Positions 7,782-16,014 of a stretch of DNA of 29,194 bases are shown one piece after another. The first letter of the stretch is position 1, and every line of letters begins with the position of its first letter. The position numbers and the translations under genes are program-made. This DNA comes from Spongiibacteraceae bacterium UBA5047 (GTDB lineage Bacteria; Pseudomonadota; Gammaproteobacteria; Pseudomonadales; Spongiibacteraceae), in contig DIBR01000053.1 in assembly GCA_002415025.1 (NCBI GenBank), positions 1 to 29,194 of the forward strand. The letters are read 5' to 3'. Below the pieces are notes generated by a model. It searched no databases. It was not told the DNA's origin and was given only the letters and a program-made list of their open reading frames with translations.

Positions 7782-9581
7782 ATGAGGTCCAGATACGAAA
7801 AGCTGATTACACTTTTTACGGGTCGAGGTCGGAAGCAGTTTATCGTGCTGTTTTCGGCTGTAATTGTTATGGGGCTTATTCAGATCCTTGGAGTGGGTTC
7901 CATTATTCCGTTTGTCTCATTGCTCGTTAATCCTGAATTGGTTGAACGCCGTTCTGAGTTGAAGTGGTTCTATGAAGCCGGAGGCTTTTCCGACGTCGAG
8001 TCATTCATTTTTGTGATTGGAGTGGGTGTGCTCATTGTGTTAGTTCTAGGGAACGCGTTTTCTGCGTTTACCATCTGGTTGATAGCCAAGTTTACATGGG
8101 GAAACCAGGTGTACCTCTCCAGTCGGTTGCTTCAGAACTACATTCAGCGGCCATACGAGTTTTTTATTGGCCGAAATTCCAGTGATATTAGTAAGAACGT
8201 CCTGTTTGAATCCATGCAGTTGACGCAGGGTGTGCTGGTGCCTGCCATCAATATACTCGCGTTCGGTATCACAGGGGCGCTGATCATCGGCTTTCTTTTT
8301 TGGTTAAATCCATTGCTGACTTTGATCACTACGTGCGTGTTTGTGATTAGCTATCTCGTCATCTACCTATTTATCAGGCGTCCTCTAGACCGCTTGGGCG
8401 GTGTGAGGTTAACGGCAAACTCCGAGCGATTCAGGTCGGTGCATGAGGCATTCGGAAGTATCAAAGAGGTGAAGATACTCAATCGGGAGCACAGTTTTGT
8501 TCGGCGTTATGAGGGTGCTGCTCGTGTTTTTGGGAGGACCTTGATCTCCCAGCAAGTGCTTGCTTTGCTGCCTCGGTACGTCATTGAAACCGCGCTGTTC
8601 AGTATGCTTATGTCTGTGCTGCTGTACATGTTGTACATAGATGTGCAGATGGAGAACTTTTTGCCGATGGCCAGTGCATTTGCATTTGCAGGATATCGGC
8701 TGCTACCCATTATGCAGCGCGTTTTCAGTGCGGCAAATGCTTTGCGTTTCAACAGTTCAGTGTTGGACAGCTTGCACAGTGACATGATTGGGGCGGCGGA
8801 TGTTGGGGTGCAGACGGAGTATCGTGACGACGTTAACTTTCGGGATGAGATTTGTGTGGAGGGAGTTTCTTATCAGTATCCTGAGTCTGTGGGCCTGGCA
8901 CTCAAGGAGATCGACCTAGCTATTCCAAGGGGTTCTTTTGTCGCGTTGGTCGGCGAAACCGGATCCGGAAAGACCACGCTCGCCGATATTCTTCTTGGGC
9001 TTCTTGCGCCCAAGAGTGGACGTTTGCTAGTAGACGGCGTAGAGCTCGACGGCGAAAATATGCGGGCTTGGCGCTCGAAGCTTGGATATGTTCCACAGAA
9101 TATCTATCTGGTAGATAATTCTGTTGCCGCGAATATTGCCTTCGGCATTCCAGAACAAGATATAGATTGGATGGCGGTGGAGCGAGCAGCAAAAACTGCA
9201 AACATTCATGATTTTGTTGCAGATCAATTGGTTGACGGGTATCGCACGATTGTCGGTGAGCGAGGAGTAAAGCTGTCAGGTGGGCAGCGGCAGCGCATTG
9301 GAATTGCCCGGGCCTTGTATCACAATCCTGAAGTGCTGATTCTTGACGAGGCCACCAATGCGTTGGACAGTGTCACGGAGGAGTCGGTTCATCTGGCAAT
9401 GATGCAGGCTGCAGAAGAAAAAACTGTTCTGGTAATCGCACACCGATTTGAAACTATCCGCAATTGTGACCGTATTTTTGTGTTGGATGCAGGGGCTGTT
9501 ATTGCCAGTGGTACATATACCGAACTATTTGAAAGTTCTAGTAAATTTCGCAATCTCGCAAATAATCTATCTGCGGGCTAG
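7782..9581 (+). CDS. ABC transporter, fused membrane and ATPase domains (probable flippase)
   Basis: About 599 residues in the MsbA/PglK half-transporter layout: an N-terminal membrane domain with about six helices (first at roughly residues 18-48), then a nucleotide-binding domain. Walker A GETGSGKTT is at 391-399, the signature LSGGQRQR at 498-505, Walker B VLILDEAT with Asp522-Glu523, and the H-loop is IAHRFET. In glycan loci such proteins (PglK, WlaB) flip lipid-linked oligosaccharides to the periplasm; no Wzx-type flippase is seen here, so I infer that role. The start is uncertain: ATG 7782 gives the family-like N-terminus, whereas in-frame TTG at 7758 adds eight residues. Neither has a strong ribosome binding site. 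The next gene starts 12 bases after the stop. Confidence 0.85.
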   Translation: MRSRYEKLITLFTGRGRKQFIVLFSAVIVMGLIQILGVGSIIPFVSLLVNPELVERRSELKWFYEAGGFSDVESFIFVIGVGVLIVLVLGNAFSAFTIWLIAKFTWGNQVYLSSRLLQNYIQRPYEFFIGRNSSDISKNVLFESMQLTQGVLVPAINILAFGITGALIIGFLFWLNPLLTLITTCVFVISYLVIYLFIRRPLDRLGGVRLTANSERFRSVHEAFGSIKEVKILNREHSFVRRYEGAARVFGRTLISQQVLALLPRYVIETALFSMLMSVLLYMLYIDVQMENFLPMASAFAFAGYRLLPIMQRVFSAANALRFNSSVLDSLHSDMIGAADVGVQTEYRDDVNFRDEICVEGVSYQYPESVGLALKEIDLAIPRGSFVALVGETGSGKTTLADILLGLLAPKSGRLLVDGVELDGENMRAWRSKLGYVPQNIYLVDNSVAANIAFGIPEQDIDWMAVERAAKTANIHDFVADQLVDGYRTIVGERGVKLSGGQRQRIGIARALYHNPEVLILDEATNALDSVTEESVHLAMMQAAEEKTVLVIAHRFETIRNCDRIFVLDAGAVIASGTYTELFESSSKFRNLANNLSAG

Positions 9582-9593
9582 GAGCTTAAGGTC

Positions 9594-10751
9594 GTGGGTG
9601 TGACCGGGTTGGAGGGTGTGGCTATCAAATTAAGGAAACTGTTCAGACACCTCCGAGAGGGGACGTTGTTTGATGTCATAACGATTAGGCTTGGAGGCCT
9701 TCCGTCTGCAGTGCGGCTGAAGTACTACGGTGCTAAGGATGTGCCCGATGCGGTGCGCAATCTCGTTAAGATTGCGCGGCTGCACGTTGCACGGCAACCA
9801 GAAAAATCCTGGGTGCTTTGTGTTGGCGGTAGTGACGATTTTCATCTGCGCCTGGAGTCTCAGCTTCGGCGAAAGGGGGTAAGGAGTCGGTCTGCATCAA
9901 TAGATGATCTTAACAACCTTCCGGCTGCTGAGCCTCCCGTACTGGTTCTTTGTGGCTATGCCAACGCGCGCGCCACGACGCAACTGGCGCGCGCGTTGTC
10001 TCGCCATAGCCAGTTGTCACATGTCCCTTTCGAGTATGCTGCGAATCTCGATCCCGAGCTTGAGGTCTTTCGCAATCTGGATGAGTACAGCACAACGAAT
10101 TTTGTTTCTCCGCTTCTCCTGGAAGAAATCACGCCCTACCAAATCTACTTGGAATCACTGGAGTCATTTGAGCAAAAATGTGGACTCAGGGACTTTCTTG
10201 ATCTATTTCAACTGATCAAGCAAATTGTCGTCAATGAGGTCGAAGGGGATATCGCTGAATTCGGCTCGTTTCGTGGGCACAGCGGCTGGCTTATATCCAG
10301 GTCGCTTGAAGTCCTTGAGTCCAGCAAGCGGCTGTACATGTTTGATACGTTTGAGAATTTTCCGGATGAGCCTTTAGGCGTTGATGCGTTCTGGAGTGCA
10401 ACGCACAAAGTCGACTTCAAGGAAGTTAAAGATAAACTGTCTGGATTCAAGAATACCTTTTTGGTCAAAGGAGATTTCACTATCTCGCTTGAAAGTAGCC
10501 CTCTAGATTCTGTTTCTCTGGCGTTTGTCGACTGCGATTCGTTCCGTGCGACGGAATACCTTATCAACATCATCCCAGATAAATATCTAACCCCAAATGG
10601 TCTGTTTGTTTTGGAAGACTATGGCCATCCAGCCTTGCTGGGAAACAGGCTTGCTGTTCACGAGCACTTGGCTGGTAGGAAGGATATGTTCAAGTTTTTC
10701 TCACAATTTAGTGGGCTCTATATTGCGCAGAAGAATTCAGTTGGGGTGTGA
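9594..10751 (+). CDS. TylF/MtfD-family O-methyltransferase with long N-terminal extension
   Basis: 385 residues. The C-terminal ~170 residues carry TylF/MtfD macrocin-O-methyltransferase-like motifs: EGDIAEFGSFRGHSGWLI (SAM site, from residue 217), LYMFDTFENFPDEP, VDCDSF and FVLEDYGHP. Related enzymes methylate sugar hydroxyls. The N-terminal ~200 residues are a separate domain: a short basic start, then a Rossmann-like stretch (VLCVGGSDDF, about residues 77-86, and VLVLCGYANAR) that I cannot assign. The GTG start at 9594 has AGGAG nine bases upstream, in the end of the ABC gene. A strong inverted repeat lies inside the N-terminal domain coding sequence at 9953-10012. Likely acts on a nucleotide sugar or lipid-linked intermediate in the cytosol. 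Confidence 0.75.
   Translation: MGVTGLEGVAIKLRKLFRHLREGTLFDVITIRLGGLPSAVRLKYYGAKDVPDAVRNLVKIARLHVARQPEKSWVLCVGGSDDFHLRLESQLRRKGVRSRSASIDDLNNLPAAEPPVLVLCGYANARATTQLARALSRHSQLSHVPFEYAANLDPELEVFRNLDEYSTTNFVSPLLLEEITPYQIYLESLESFEQKCGLRDFLDLFQLIKQIVVNEVEGDIAEFGSFRGHSGWLISRSLEVLESSKRLYMFDTFENFPDEPLGVDAFWSATHKVDFKEVKDKLSGFKNTFLVKGDFTISLESSPLDSVSLAFVDCDSFRATEYLINIIPDKYLTPNGLFVLEDYGHPALLGNRLAVHEHLAGRKDMFKFFSQFSGLYIAQKNSVGV
9953..10012. repeat. long near-perfect inverted repeat within coding sequence
   Basis: Inner arms 9962-9975 and 9985-9998 are a perfect 14-bp inverted repeat (CAACGCGCGCGCCA and its complement) with a 9-base loop. Outer arms TGGCTATG (9953-9960) and CATAGCCA (10005-10012) are a further perfect 8 bp, separated from the inner arms by one base on the left and six on the right. 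It would form a very stable RNA hairpin inside the methyltransferase gene. There is no T-run, so it is not an intrinsic terminator. Confidence 0.8.
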
Positions 10752-10753
10752 GC

Positions 10754-10873
10754 GTGTTTTGTGAGCTTTGTGCGCATGGTATGGAGTTCCGTGGTTCTGC
10801 GGTGAAAGTCTCTAATAGCTTTTGTGGAAAGTGTCGTCGTTTACGATCAGTTGAAGTCAGGATGGCGATATAA
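10754..10873 (+). CDS. possible 39-residue zinc-knuckle microprotein
   Basis: A small ORF too short for normal gene calling. It starts with GTG three bases after the methyltransferase stop, has GGGG seven bases upstream as a plausible ribosome binding site, and ends with TAA one base before the ATG of the sulfotransferase. The product contains two CxxC pairs, Cys3/Cys6 (FCELC) and Cys24/Cys27 (FCGKC), spaced by 17 residues, followed by a basic stretch; this is a zinc-ribbon-like arrangement. It could be a genuine small zinc protein, a remnant of the putative zinc-binding N-terminal domain found on some sugar methyltransferases, or chance. It exactly fills the gap, which favours at least translational coupling. 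Confidence 0.4.
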   Translation: MFCELCAHGMEFRGSAVKVSNSFCGKCRRLRSVEVRMAI

Positions 10874-10874
10874 G

Positions 10875-11780
10875 ATGGCGTCCCCTGATTTTATTATTGT
10901 GGGCGCGCCAAAAAGTGGTACTACGTCTCTTCAGCGATACCTCTCGGGGCACCCTAGCGTATTCATGGTGCACGGAGAGCCCCACTATTTTGGGAGAGAT
11001 GTGGATTATTGGCCAGAGAGAATTACATATGGGAGGTATCTCTCTCTTTTTGATGATGCCTCAAGCGCACGTTTTCTGGGCGAAAAGTCCGTTTTCTACT
11101 TGTACTCCCGGCTGGCGGCCGAAGAGATCGCTCAGCACAATCCTGATACAAAAATCATTATAATGCTGCGAAATCCAGTGGATATGCTTCACTCCTTGCA
11201 TGGAATGTACTATGCATATGAACGGTTCGAGAATATAAAGAGTTTCGAGAAGGCTTTGATGGCGGAGCCTGCTAGAAAGAAGGACCGCAAGCTTTCTAAA
11301 GATACGCACTTTAGACAGGCTCTCTATTATTCAGAGATTGGTCAGTACGCAGATCAGGTGGAAAGATATTTCGAGAGGTTTCCGCGAGAAAATATAAAGG
11401 TCATTATATACGAAGATTTCAAAGAGAGGCCGTTAGATGTCTTTCGCGAAACCATCGCGTTTTTGGGGTTGCAGGGCGATTACCTGCCCGAGGTAGTGGT
11501 CCACAATCAGGCGCGTGTTGTGCGGAGTCACACAATGAAAAGTATTCTAGCAGCTGAAGGCATGAGGAAGGCGTTGAAAGCCTCAGTCCCTCGCGTTGTG
11601 CTAAAAAGGCTTAGCAAAGTTTATCGCGCCTTACGCGAGTGGAATGTAAAGCAGGGGCAGCGAAAGCCAATTTCAGTAAAGACCAGACGCGAGTTGTTTG
11701 CCTTTTTTGAGCGCGATATTTCGAGGTTGTCAGAGATGCTTGATGTGGACTTATTCAGGTATTGGAATGGTTCGCGATAG
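10875..11780 (+). CDS. PAPS-dependent sulfotransferase (Sulfotransfer_1 type)
   Basis: About 301 residues. The 5'-phosphosulfate-binding loop is GAPKSGTTS at residues 10-18, immediately after the first strand, and the 3'-phosphate-binding element is IIMLRNPVDMLHS near residue 95. These are the two defining features of cytosolic PAPS-dependent sulfotransferases, here most like carbohydrate (heparan-type) members. The C-terminal part is basic and helical. I chose ATG 10875 because the protein then begins right at the PAPS loop strand; an in-frame GTG at 10824 would add 17 residues that lie over the small CxxC ORF. It probably sulfates a sugar of the repeat unit. The PAPS-synthesis genes are not in the window. 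Confidence 0.85.
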   Translation: MASPDFIIVGAPKSGTTSLQRYLSGHPSVFMVHGEPHYFGRDVDYWPERITYGRYLSLFDDASSARFLGEKSVFYLYSRLAAEEIAQHNPDTKIIIMLRNPVDMLHSLHGMYYAYERFENIKSFEKALMAEPARKKDRKLSKDTHFRQALYYSEIGQYADQVERYFERFPRENIKVIIYEDFKERPLDVFRETIAFLGLQGDYLPEVVVHNQARVVRSHTMKSILAAEGMRKALKASVPRVVLKRLSKVYRALREWNVKQGQRKPISVKTRRELFAFFERDISRLSEMLDVDLFRYWNGSR

Positions 11781-11855
11781 CTCAAGTAGGGTATCGTTTA
11801 CGAATACAGTGGCTTGCCTAAGGTCTGGGAAGCTCGTTTGCGCAAGAAGGCCAGC

Positions 11856-12704
11856 ATGAGCACTAATAAAAGATCCGGTACGCGCCCTAGCGCTGTGATT
11901 CGGGCTCTATCTTATCTTTTTGCCAGGAAGGTATTTCAGGGGTGGAACAGACGGTTACTGAAGTTGGCGTTGTATCTGAATGGATACGATCAATTTGGAG
12001 CAGTTGCCACTACAGGTGAGGGATATTTTGTCCAACTCTTATCCCGGTTCGGCGTACGCACATGTGTCGATGTTGGTGCAAACTTCGGCGAATATTCAAG
12101 GCTTCTCCTTGACAATACGAGCGCTGATGTCATCGCTTTTGAGCCATTGCCGCAGGCTTTTCGAGTGCTTCGGGAAGTGGAGGCAAAGTTCCCGGGACGG
12201 TATACCCCGATTAATATGGGCGTTGGTGATCGTAGTGGCCAGCTGGATCTGTATTTTGGGCCGGGGAACCTAGAGCTGGCGTCGTTTAGTCAGGAGGTGA
12301 ACAATATCGGCTATGTCGCCCGGCGAAATGTCGACTCTATTTCCGCATCGGTTACAACACTGGATGACTATTTTTTCTCTGGCGACACTTCATCAATTGG
12401 GTCTATCGATCTGATAAAAATTGATACGGAAGGGTATGAGTACGAAGTCCTGGTGGGTGCATCTAAAACACTTGCGCGCTTTAAGCCGAAGTTCGTTCAA
12501 GTCGAGTTTAATTGGCACCAACTTTTCAAAGGTCAGTCGATGTATTCAATCTCAGGCCTTTTACCGGGGTATAAGTTGTACCAAATGCTCCCGTATAACG
12601 CTGGAATGGTAGAGAGGGACCCTAAGTCTCCTGAGGCTAGTATTTACCATTTTTCCAATTTCGTATTTGTGCGATTTGACGTCGCAAAGTTATTGCCCGG
12701 CTAA
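11856..12704 (+). CDS. FkbM-family methyltransferase
   Basis: 282 residues with the FkbM domain: SAM motif VDVGANFGEYSRLLL (from residue 71), AFEPLP, and the family signature IDLIKIDTEGYEYEVLVGA. FkbM-type enzymes O-methylate polyketides and sugars and are common in polysaccharide loci. The start ATG 11856 has GAAGG five bases upstream; an in-frame TTG at 11814 would add 14 basic residues and has no ribosome binding site. The N-terminal ~50 residues are basic and may dock to the membrane. It is likely one of three methyltransferases decorating the glycan. Confidence 0.85.
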   Translation: MSTNKRSGTRPSAVIRALSYLFARKVFQGWNRRLLKLALYLNGYDQFGAVATTGEGYFVQLLSRFGVRTCVDVGANFGEYSRLLLDNTSADVIAFEPLPQAFRVLREVEAKFPGRYTPINMGVGDRSGQLDLYFGPGNLELASFSQEVNNIGYVARRNVDSISASVTTLDDYFFSGDTSSIGSIDLIKIDTEGYEYEVLVGASKTLARFKPKFVQVEFNWHQLFKGQSMYSISGLLPGYKLYQMLPYNAGMVERDPKSPEASIYHFSNFVFVRFDVAKLLPG

Positions 12705-12749
12705 GGGAATTAGGTTTGAGTAGCGTTTTGTTGATGAATAGGTGGATCA

Positions 12750-13871
12750 TTGAGTAAAGAAGACGGCATTGTACCCGAGCTAAATGGAATACGCGGTATA
12801 TCCGTTCTGGCCGTCGTCGTTTTTCATTGTGGAGTGATATGCGGTTTTCAGTATATTAGTTGGTCTGGACTACTGAAGTGGGGCTGGGTAGGGGTTGAAA
12901 TTTTCTTCATTCTGTCCGGATTTTTGATCACCGGAATTCTATTGAGGACAAGACACTCGACTCACTACTGGCGCAATTTTATAATGCGCAGGGCGCTTAG
13001 AATTTTCCCAGCTTACTACACGGTTTTGATATTGGTGTGGTTTGTCGTTCCTCACCTTAGCGCTGAATTTGCGGAGTCAGATGTTTCAGGTGATCTCCTC
13101 ACGTATCTACTGTATCTCCAGAATTGGGATCACGCTATCAATGGCTGGCCAGATTGGGGTTTTGTCGCACACTTCTGGTCGCTCGCTGTTGAGGAGCAGT
13201 TCTATCTATTCTGGCCTTTGGTCGTAATTGCAGTTAGTCAGCGCACTTTGAGTTTTATATGTGTATTGATGATTGCAGTGGCTCTAGCTTTTAAGGTTGC
13301 GGCAGAGGTTTTCCACCTGCCGTCGCTAATGAGTTACACGGCCACCATCTCTCAGTTGGATGCGCTTGCGGCGGGAAGTTGGGTGGCCTGTCAAACTAAG
13401 GATGGATTGAGGTTCTGGTTCAACTTCCTTAAACGGCCGTTGATTGCATTGCTAATAGTCATTGTCATCGGAGCTTGTGTCGCGAGGCTTATACCTGGGG
13501 GCGCGCGTATTAATATTCAGCTTCTGGCAATCATCTTTAGTGTGGGCACATTGATGTTGATAGGCGTTGGGAAGCTCCCTAGACTCATGTCGGCTGTGCT
13601 GAGTAATTCCGTGCTTGGATGGTTTGGTCGTTATTCCTATGGAATATATCTGCTTCACTACCCCTTACTGGGGTTGTTGTTTAACAATTTTGGTGAAGCT
13701 ATCGGGGAAAGACTGGAATCTTCTCCCGATGTCACGGTTTTACTCGTAATCGCTCTGACAGTTGCAGGTACTTCCCTCGTAGCCTTGGTGATGTTCCACA
13801 TAATTGAGCAGCCAGCGCTTAAGGCGAAGAGGTTTTTTGAGTATCGGGGGGCTGCGAATGTGTCTGTTTGA
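12750..13871 (+). CDS. OafA-type membrane acyltransferase (acyltransferase family 3)
   Basis: 373 residues and about ten hydrophobic segments. Family 3 acyltransferase motifs are present: ELNGIRGISVLAVVVFH near the N-terminus (with the conserved His), the RRALRIFPAYY block at about residue 80, and HFWSLAVEEQFYLFWP at about residue 140. These inner-membrane proteins move acetyl or other acyl groups onto sugars of O-antigens or exopolysaccharides; there is no C-terminal SGNH domain. The TTG start at 12750 is preceded by AGGTGG at close spacing. The gene ends in a region where a small ORF (13858-13971) starts in another frame. Confidence 0.9.
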   Translation: MSKEDGIVPELNGIRGISVLAVVVFHCGVICGFQYISWSGLLKWGWVGVEIFFILSGFLITGILLRTRHSTHYWRNFIMRRALRIFPAYYTVLILVWFVVPHLSAEFAESDVSGDLLTYLLYLQNWDHAINGWPDWGFVAHFWSLAVEEQFYLFWPLVVIAVSQRTLSFICVLMIAVALAFKVAAEVFHLPSLMSYTATISQLDALAAGSWVACQTKDGLRFWFNFLKRPLIALLIVIVIGACVARLIPGGARINIQLLAIIFSVGTLMLIGVGKLPRLMSAVLSNSVLGWFGRYSYGIYLLHYPLLGLLFNNFGEAIGERLESSPDVTVLLVIALTVAGTSLVALVMFHIIEQPALKAKRFFEYRGAANVSV

Positions 13872-13971
13872 GCAGGCCGAGATGGTGGAGTGTGAGTTGG
13901 CAGGTGCCTCCCCCGCCGTTTTTGAATCCGGCACGGCTCCTGTCGCCAGCGATAGGAGGTTTGAGGAGTGA
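13858..13971 (+). CDS. possible 37-residue coupling/leader ORF
   Basis: ATG at 13858 lies inside the last codons of the acyltransferase gene in another frame, preceded by a G-rich stretch at ribosome-binding distance. The frame stays open across the whole 96-base gap and stops at 13969-13971, overlapping the next gene's GTG start as GTGA. Ribosomes on it would pass through the hairpin that hides the downstream Shine-Dalgarno (13937-13958). The peptide is acidic and Ala/Glu-rich and matches no family I know. Its role, if any, is more likely coupling than a functional peptide. Being open for 37 codons is not improbable by chance. Confidence 0.3.
   Translation: MCLFEQAEMVECELAGASPAVFESGTAPVASDRRFEE
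13937..13960 (+). promoter_or_regulatory. hairpin sequestering a near-perfect Shine-Dalgarno
   Basis: AGGAGGT at 13954-13960, seven bases before the GTG at 13968, is the strongest ribosome binding site seen in the locus. CTCCTGTCG (13937-13945) can pair with CGATAGGAG (13950-13958) in nine consecutive pairs, one a G-U wobble, closed by a four-base CCAG loop. The stem covers most of the Shine-Dalgarno, so translation of the next gene may depend on something opening it. Confidence 0.55.
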
Positions 13972-14945
13972 GTGAAGAGAGTGTTCCGACGTCCACCGAT
14001 ACTCCCGTTGCGCTGTTTATATTCAATCGTCCAGATAAGACGAAGCGTGTAGCGCAAGCCATTTTTGATGCGTCTCCCTCCAAATTGTTAGTGGTAGCAG
14101 ATGGTCCCCGCCCTGGTCGCCTGGAAGACTTTGAGCTCTGTGATGAAACGCGCGCGGTCATCGAGAGTTTTGACTGGCAGTGTGAGGTGGTGAAGAATTA
14201 CTCTAGCGAAAATTTCGGGTGCAGGTTGAGGGTTGCCACTGGTCTGGATTGGGTTTTTTCCGAAGTTGAAGAGGCGATTATTCTGGAAGATGACTGCCTT
14301 CCCCACCCAAGTTTTTTCCCATACTGCGACGAGCTACTACGGCGTTATCGTGACGATACGCGTATACATATGATATCTGGTAATAACATGATGTTTGGTC
14401 AGACTGAATGCGCGGAAAGCTACTATTTTTCGAGATTCTATAAAATATGGGGTTGGGCGTCATGGGCGCGGGCATGGCGTTTCTACGATCTTGAGATGAC
14501 GAAGTGGCCTGACGTCCGTTATTCCTCGTGGCTAGGTGATTTGTTGCCCACAAAAAAAATGGCCGCCATGGCGCATAACATATTCGATGAAACATATAGT
14601 GGAAATTTGACAACGTGGGAGTATCAGTGGGTATTTGCTAGCTGGCTGCAGCGCGCGCTGGCAATCGTCCCTCGTACGAACCTGATAGCAAATATTGGTT
14701 TTGGAGAAGACGCGACGCATATGATGAACGAAAGGAGCGCCCTCGCAAGCCTTGATGTCGAGGGGCTGGATCTACCTCTTATCCACCCCGCCGAAGTCGA
14801 AGTTGACGAGAAAGCAGATTTGAAGGAATGGAACATCCTGTACGGGCGGGCCCATAGCTGGCGTCGACATGTACCTCGAGTGTTACGCGCTAAGCTCAGA
14901 GCTTTGCGACGATCTTTCGGTTTTAAAGTGACTGCATTGAAATAG
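13968..14945 (+). CDS. GNT-I/HlpA-like glycosyltransferase
   Basis: 325 residues, no membrane helix. The N-terminal VALFIFNRPDKTKRVAQAI and the acidic motif IILEDDCLPHPSFFPY (Glu107-Cys110) fit the nucleotide-diphospho-sugar transferases related to GNT-I (GT13), often labelled HlpA-like in bacterial genomes; the WGWASWARAW block is also typical of that group. Activity would be transfer of a sugar from a nucleotide donor, donor unknown. The GTG start at 13968 has a near-perfect AGGAGGT seven bases upstream, buried in a predicted hairpin. Seven bases separate its stop from the next glycosyltransferase start. Confidence 0.75.
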   Translation: MSEESVPTSTDTPVALFIFNRPDKTKRVAQAIFDASPSKLLVVADGPRPGRLEDFELCDETRAVIESFDWQCEVVKNYSSENFGCRLRVATGLDWVFSEVEEAIILEDDCLPHPSFFPYCDELLRRYRDDTRIHMISGNNMMFGQTECAESYYFSRFYKIWGWASWARAWRFYDLEMTKWPDVRYSSWLGDLLPTKKMAAMAHNIFDETYSGNLTTWEYQWVFASWLQRALAIVPRTNLIANIGFGEDATHMMNERSALASLDVEGLDLPLIHPAEVEVDEKADLKEWNILYGRAHSWRRHVPRVLRAKLRALRRSFGFKVTALK

Positions 14946-14952
14946 GTATATT

Positions 14953-15972
14953 GTGCTGAATCAAAATGTCTTGCAAGCGCTTCCCCAGAAGCCGCTTTTG
15001 TCTATTGTTGTTCCCAGCTTCAATCAGGGAGCCTATATCGGCAGCACTTTGGACTCAATCTTTCTCCAATCCTATCGGCCGATTGAAGTTATCGTTGTCG
15101 ATGGTGGGTCGAACGACGACACTATTCAAATATTGAGAGAGTATTCGGCGAAATATGATTCGCTTAGCTGGGTTTCCGAAACGGACGATGGCGTTGCCGA
15201 CGCTGTAAACAAGGGATTGAAGTTGGCTAAAGGGCATGTAGCCGCAATTCAGAGTTCAGATGACATCTACTATGCCGGTGCCTTTGAGGCAGCCATTGAG
15301 TCGCTGAAAAAGAACCCCCACTGCGGGATTGTGTACGGTGACTCGGATACGGTTAATTCGGATAATAAAATCATTGCTCATTATAAGGTTCCGGATTTTT
15401 CATGGGAGGGTGTGTTTGGTATCTCTTTGTCGCTGCCGCAGCAGTGCACGTTCTTCAGGACCGATGTCAGTAGAGCAATCGATGGCTGGAAGAGTCAATA
15501 CTACAGTTGTGATCTAGATTTCTGGATGCGAATGCTGTTGCAGGCCCCTGCCGTGAAGGCGAGCATAGTTTTTTCCGCTTGGAGGAGCCATGAAGATCAG
15601 CGAACGGTACCTGCCCACTTTGAGCATATCTGGAGGGGGTATTGGCGAATGATCGAGGAATCTGATGAACTTAAGAGGGCACCTCGGCGTCTGCGACGGC
15701 TAGCTAGCGCTTCCCGCCATATCATGGCATTTCGTTGCCATCCTACCGGAAACTTGTATGCTTTGAGGTGGCACGCTCTGCTCGCATTTGTGCTTTTCCC
15801 CGGGTTTTTTCGCTATCTTTCACCACGCCAGCTAAGGCCGCTTATTCCTGGTTATACTCTTGTGCGAAAATTGCGAGGAAAGAAAAGAGAGTTTGTGCGC
15901 ATAATTGATGGGCCGACGGCAACCCCGGGAATGCCTCGCCCAGTTTTTGAGGAATTTCAATCGTCATTATGA
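14953..15972 (+). CDS. GT2-family glycosyltransferase
   Basis: 339 residues with a GT-A domain at the N-terminus: LSIVVPSFNQGAYI, VIVVDGGSNDDT, and QSSDDIYY as the DxD-like metal site near residue 105. The acceptor-side motif is CDLDFWMRML. The C-terminal ~100 residues are basic with one hydrophobic stretch (ALLAFVLFPGFF), suggesting membrane association. It is a full-length paralogue of the gene at 20274-21224, sharing the ETD-G-ADAVNKGL, IQSSDDIY and CDLDFWMR blocks and the C-terminal RASRH/ASRH region. The GTG start at 14953 has a modest AGGT site upstream. Donor and acceptor unknown. Confidence 0.9.
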   Translation: MLNQNVLQALPQKPLLSIVVPSFNQGAYIGSTLDSIFLQSYRPIEVIVVDGGSNDDTIQILREYSAKYDSLSWVSETDDGVADAVNKGLKLAKGHVAAIQSSDDIYYAGAFEAAIESLKKNPHCGIVYGDSDTVNSDNKIIAHYKVPDFSWEGVFGISLSLPQQCTFFRTDVSRAIDGWKSQYYSCDLDFWMRMLLQAPAVKASIVFSAWRSHEDQRTVPAHFEHIWRGYWRMIEESDELKRAPRRLRRLASASRHIMAFRCHPTGNLYALRWHALLAFVLFPGFFRYLSPRQLRPLIPGYTLVRKLRGKKREFVRIIDGPTATPGMPRPVFEEFQSSL

Positions 15973-16014
15973 AGATGCTGTGATCAAGGAAATTTTCACG
16001 CGTAGTCTGTCGCT

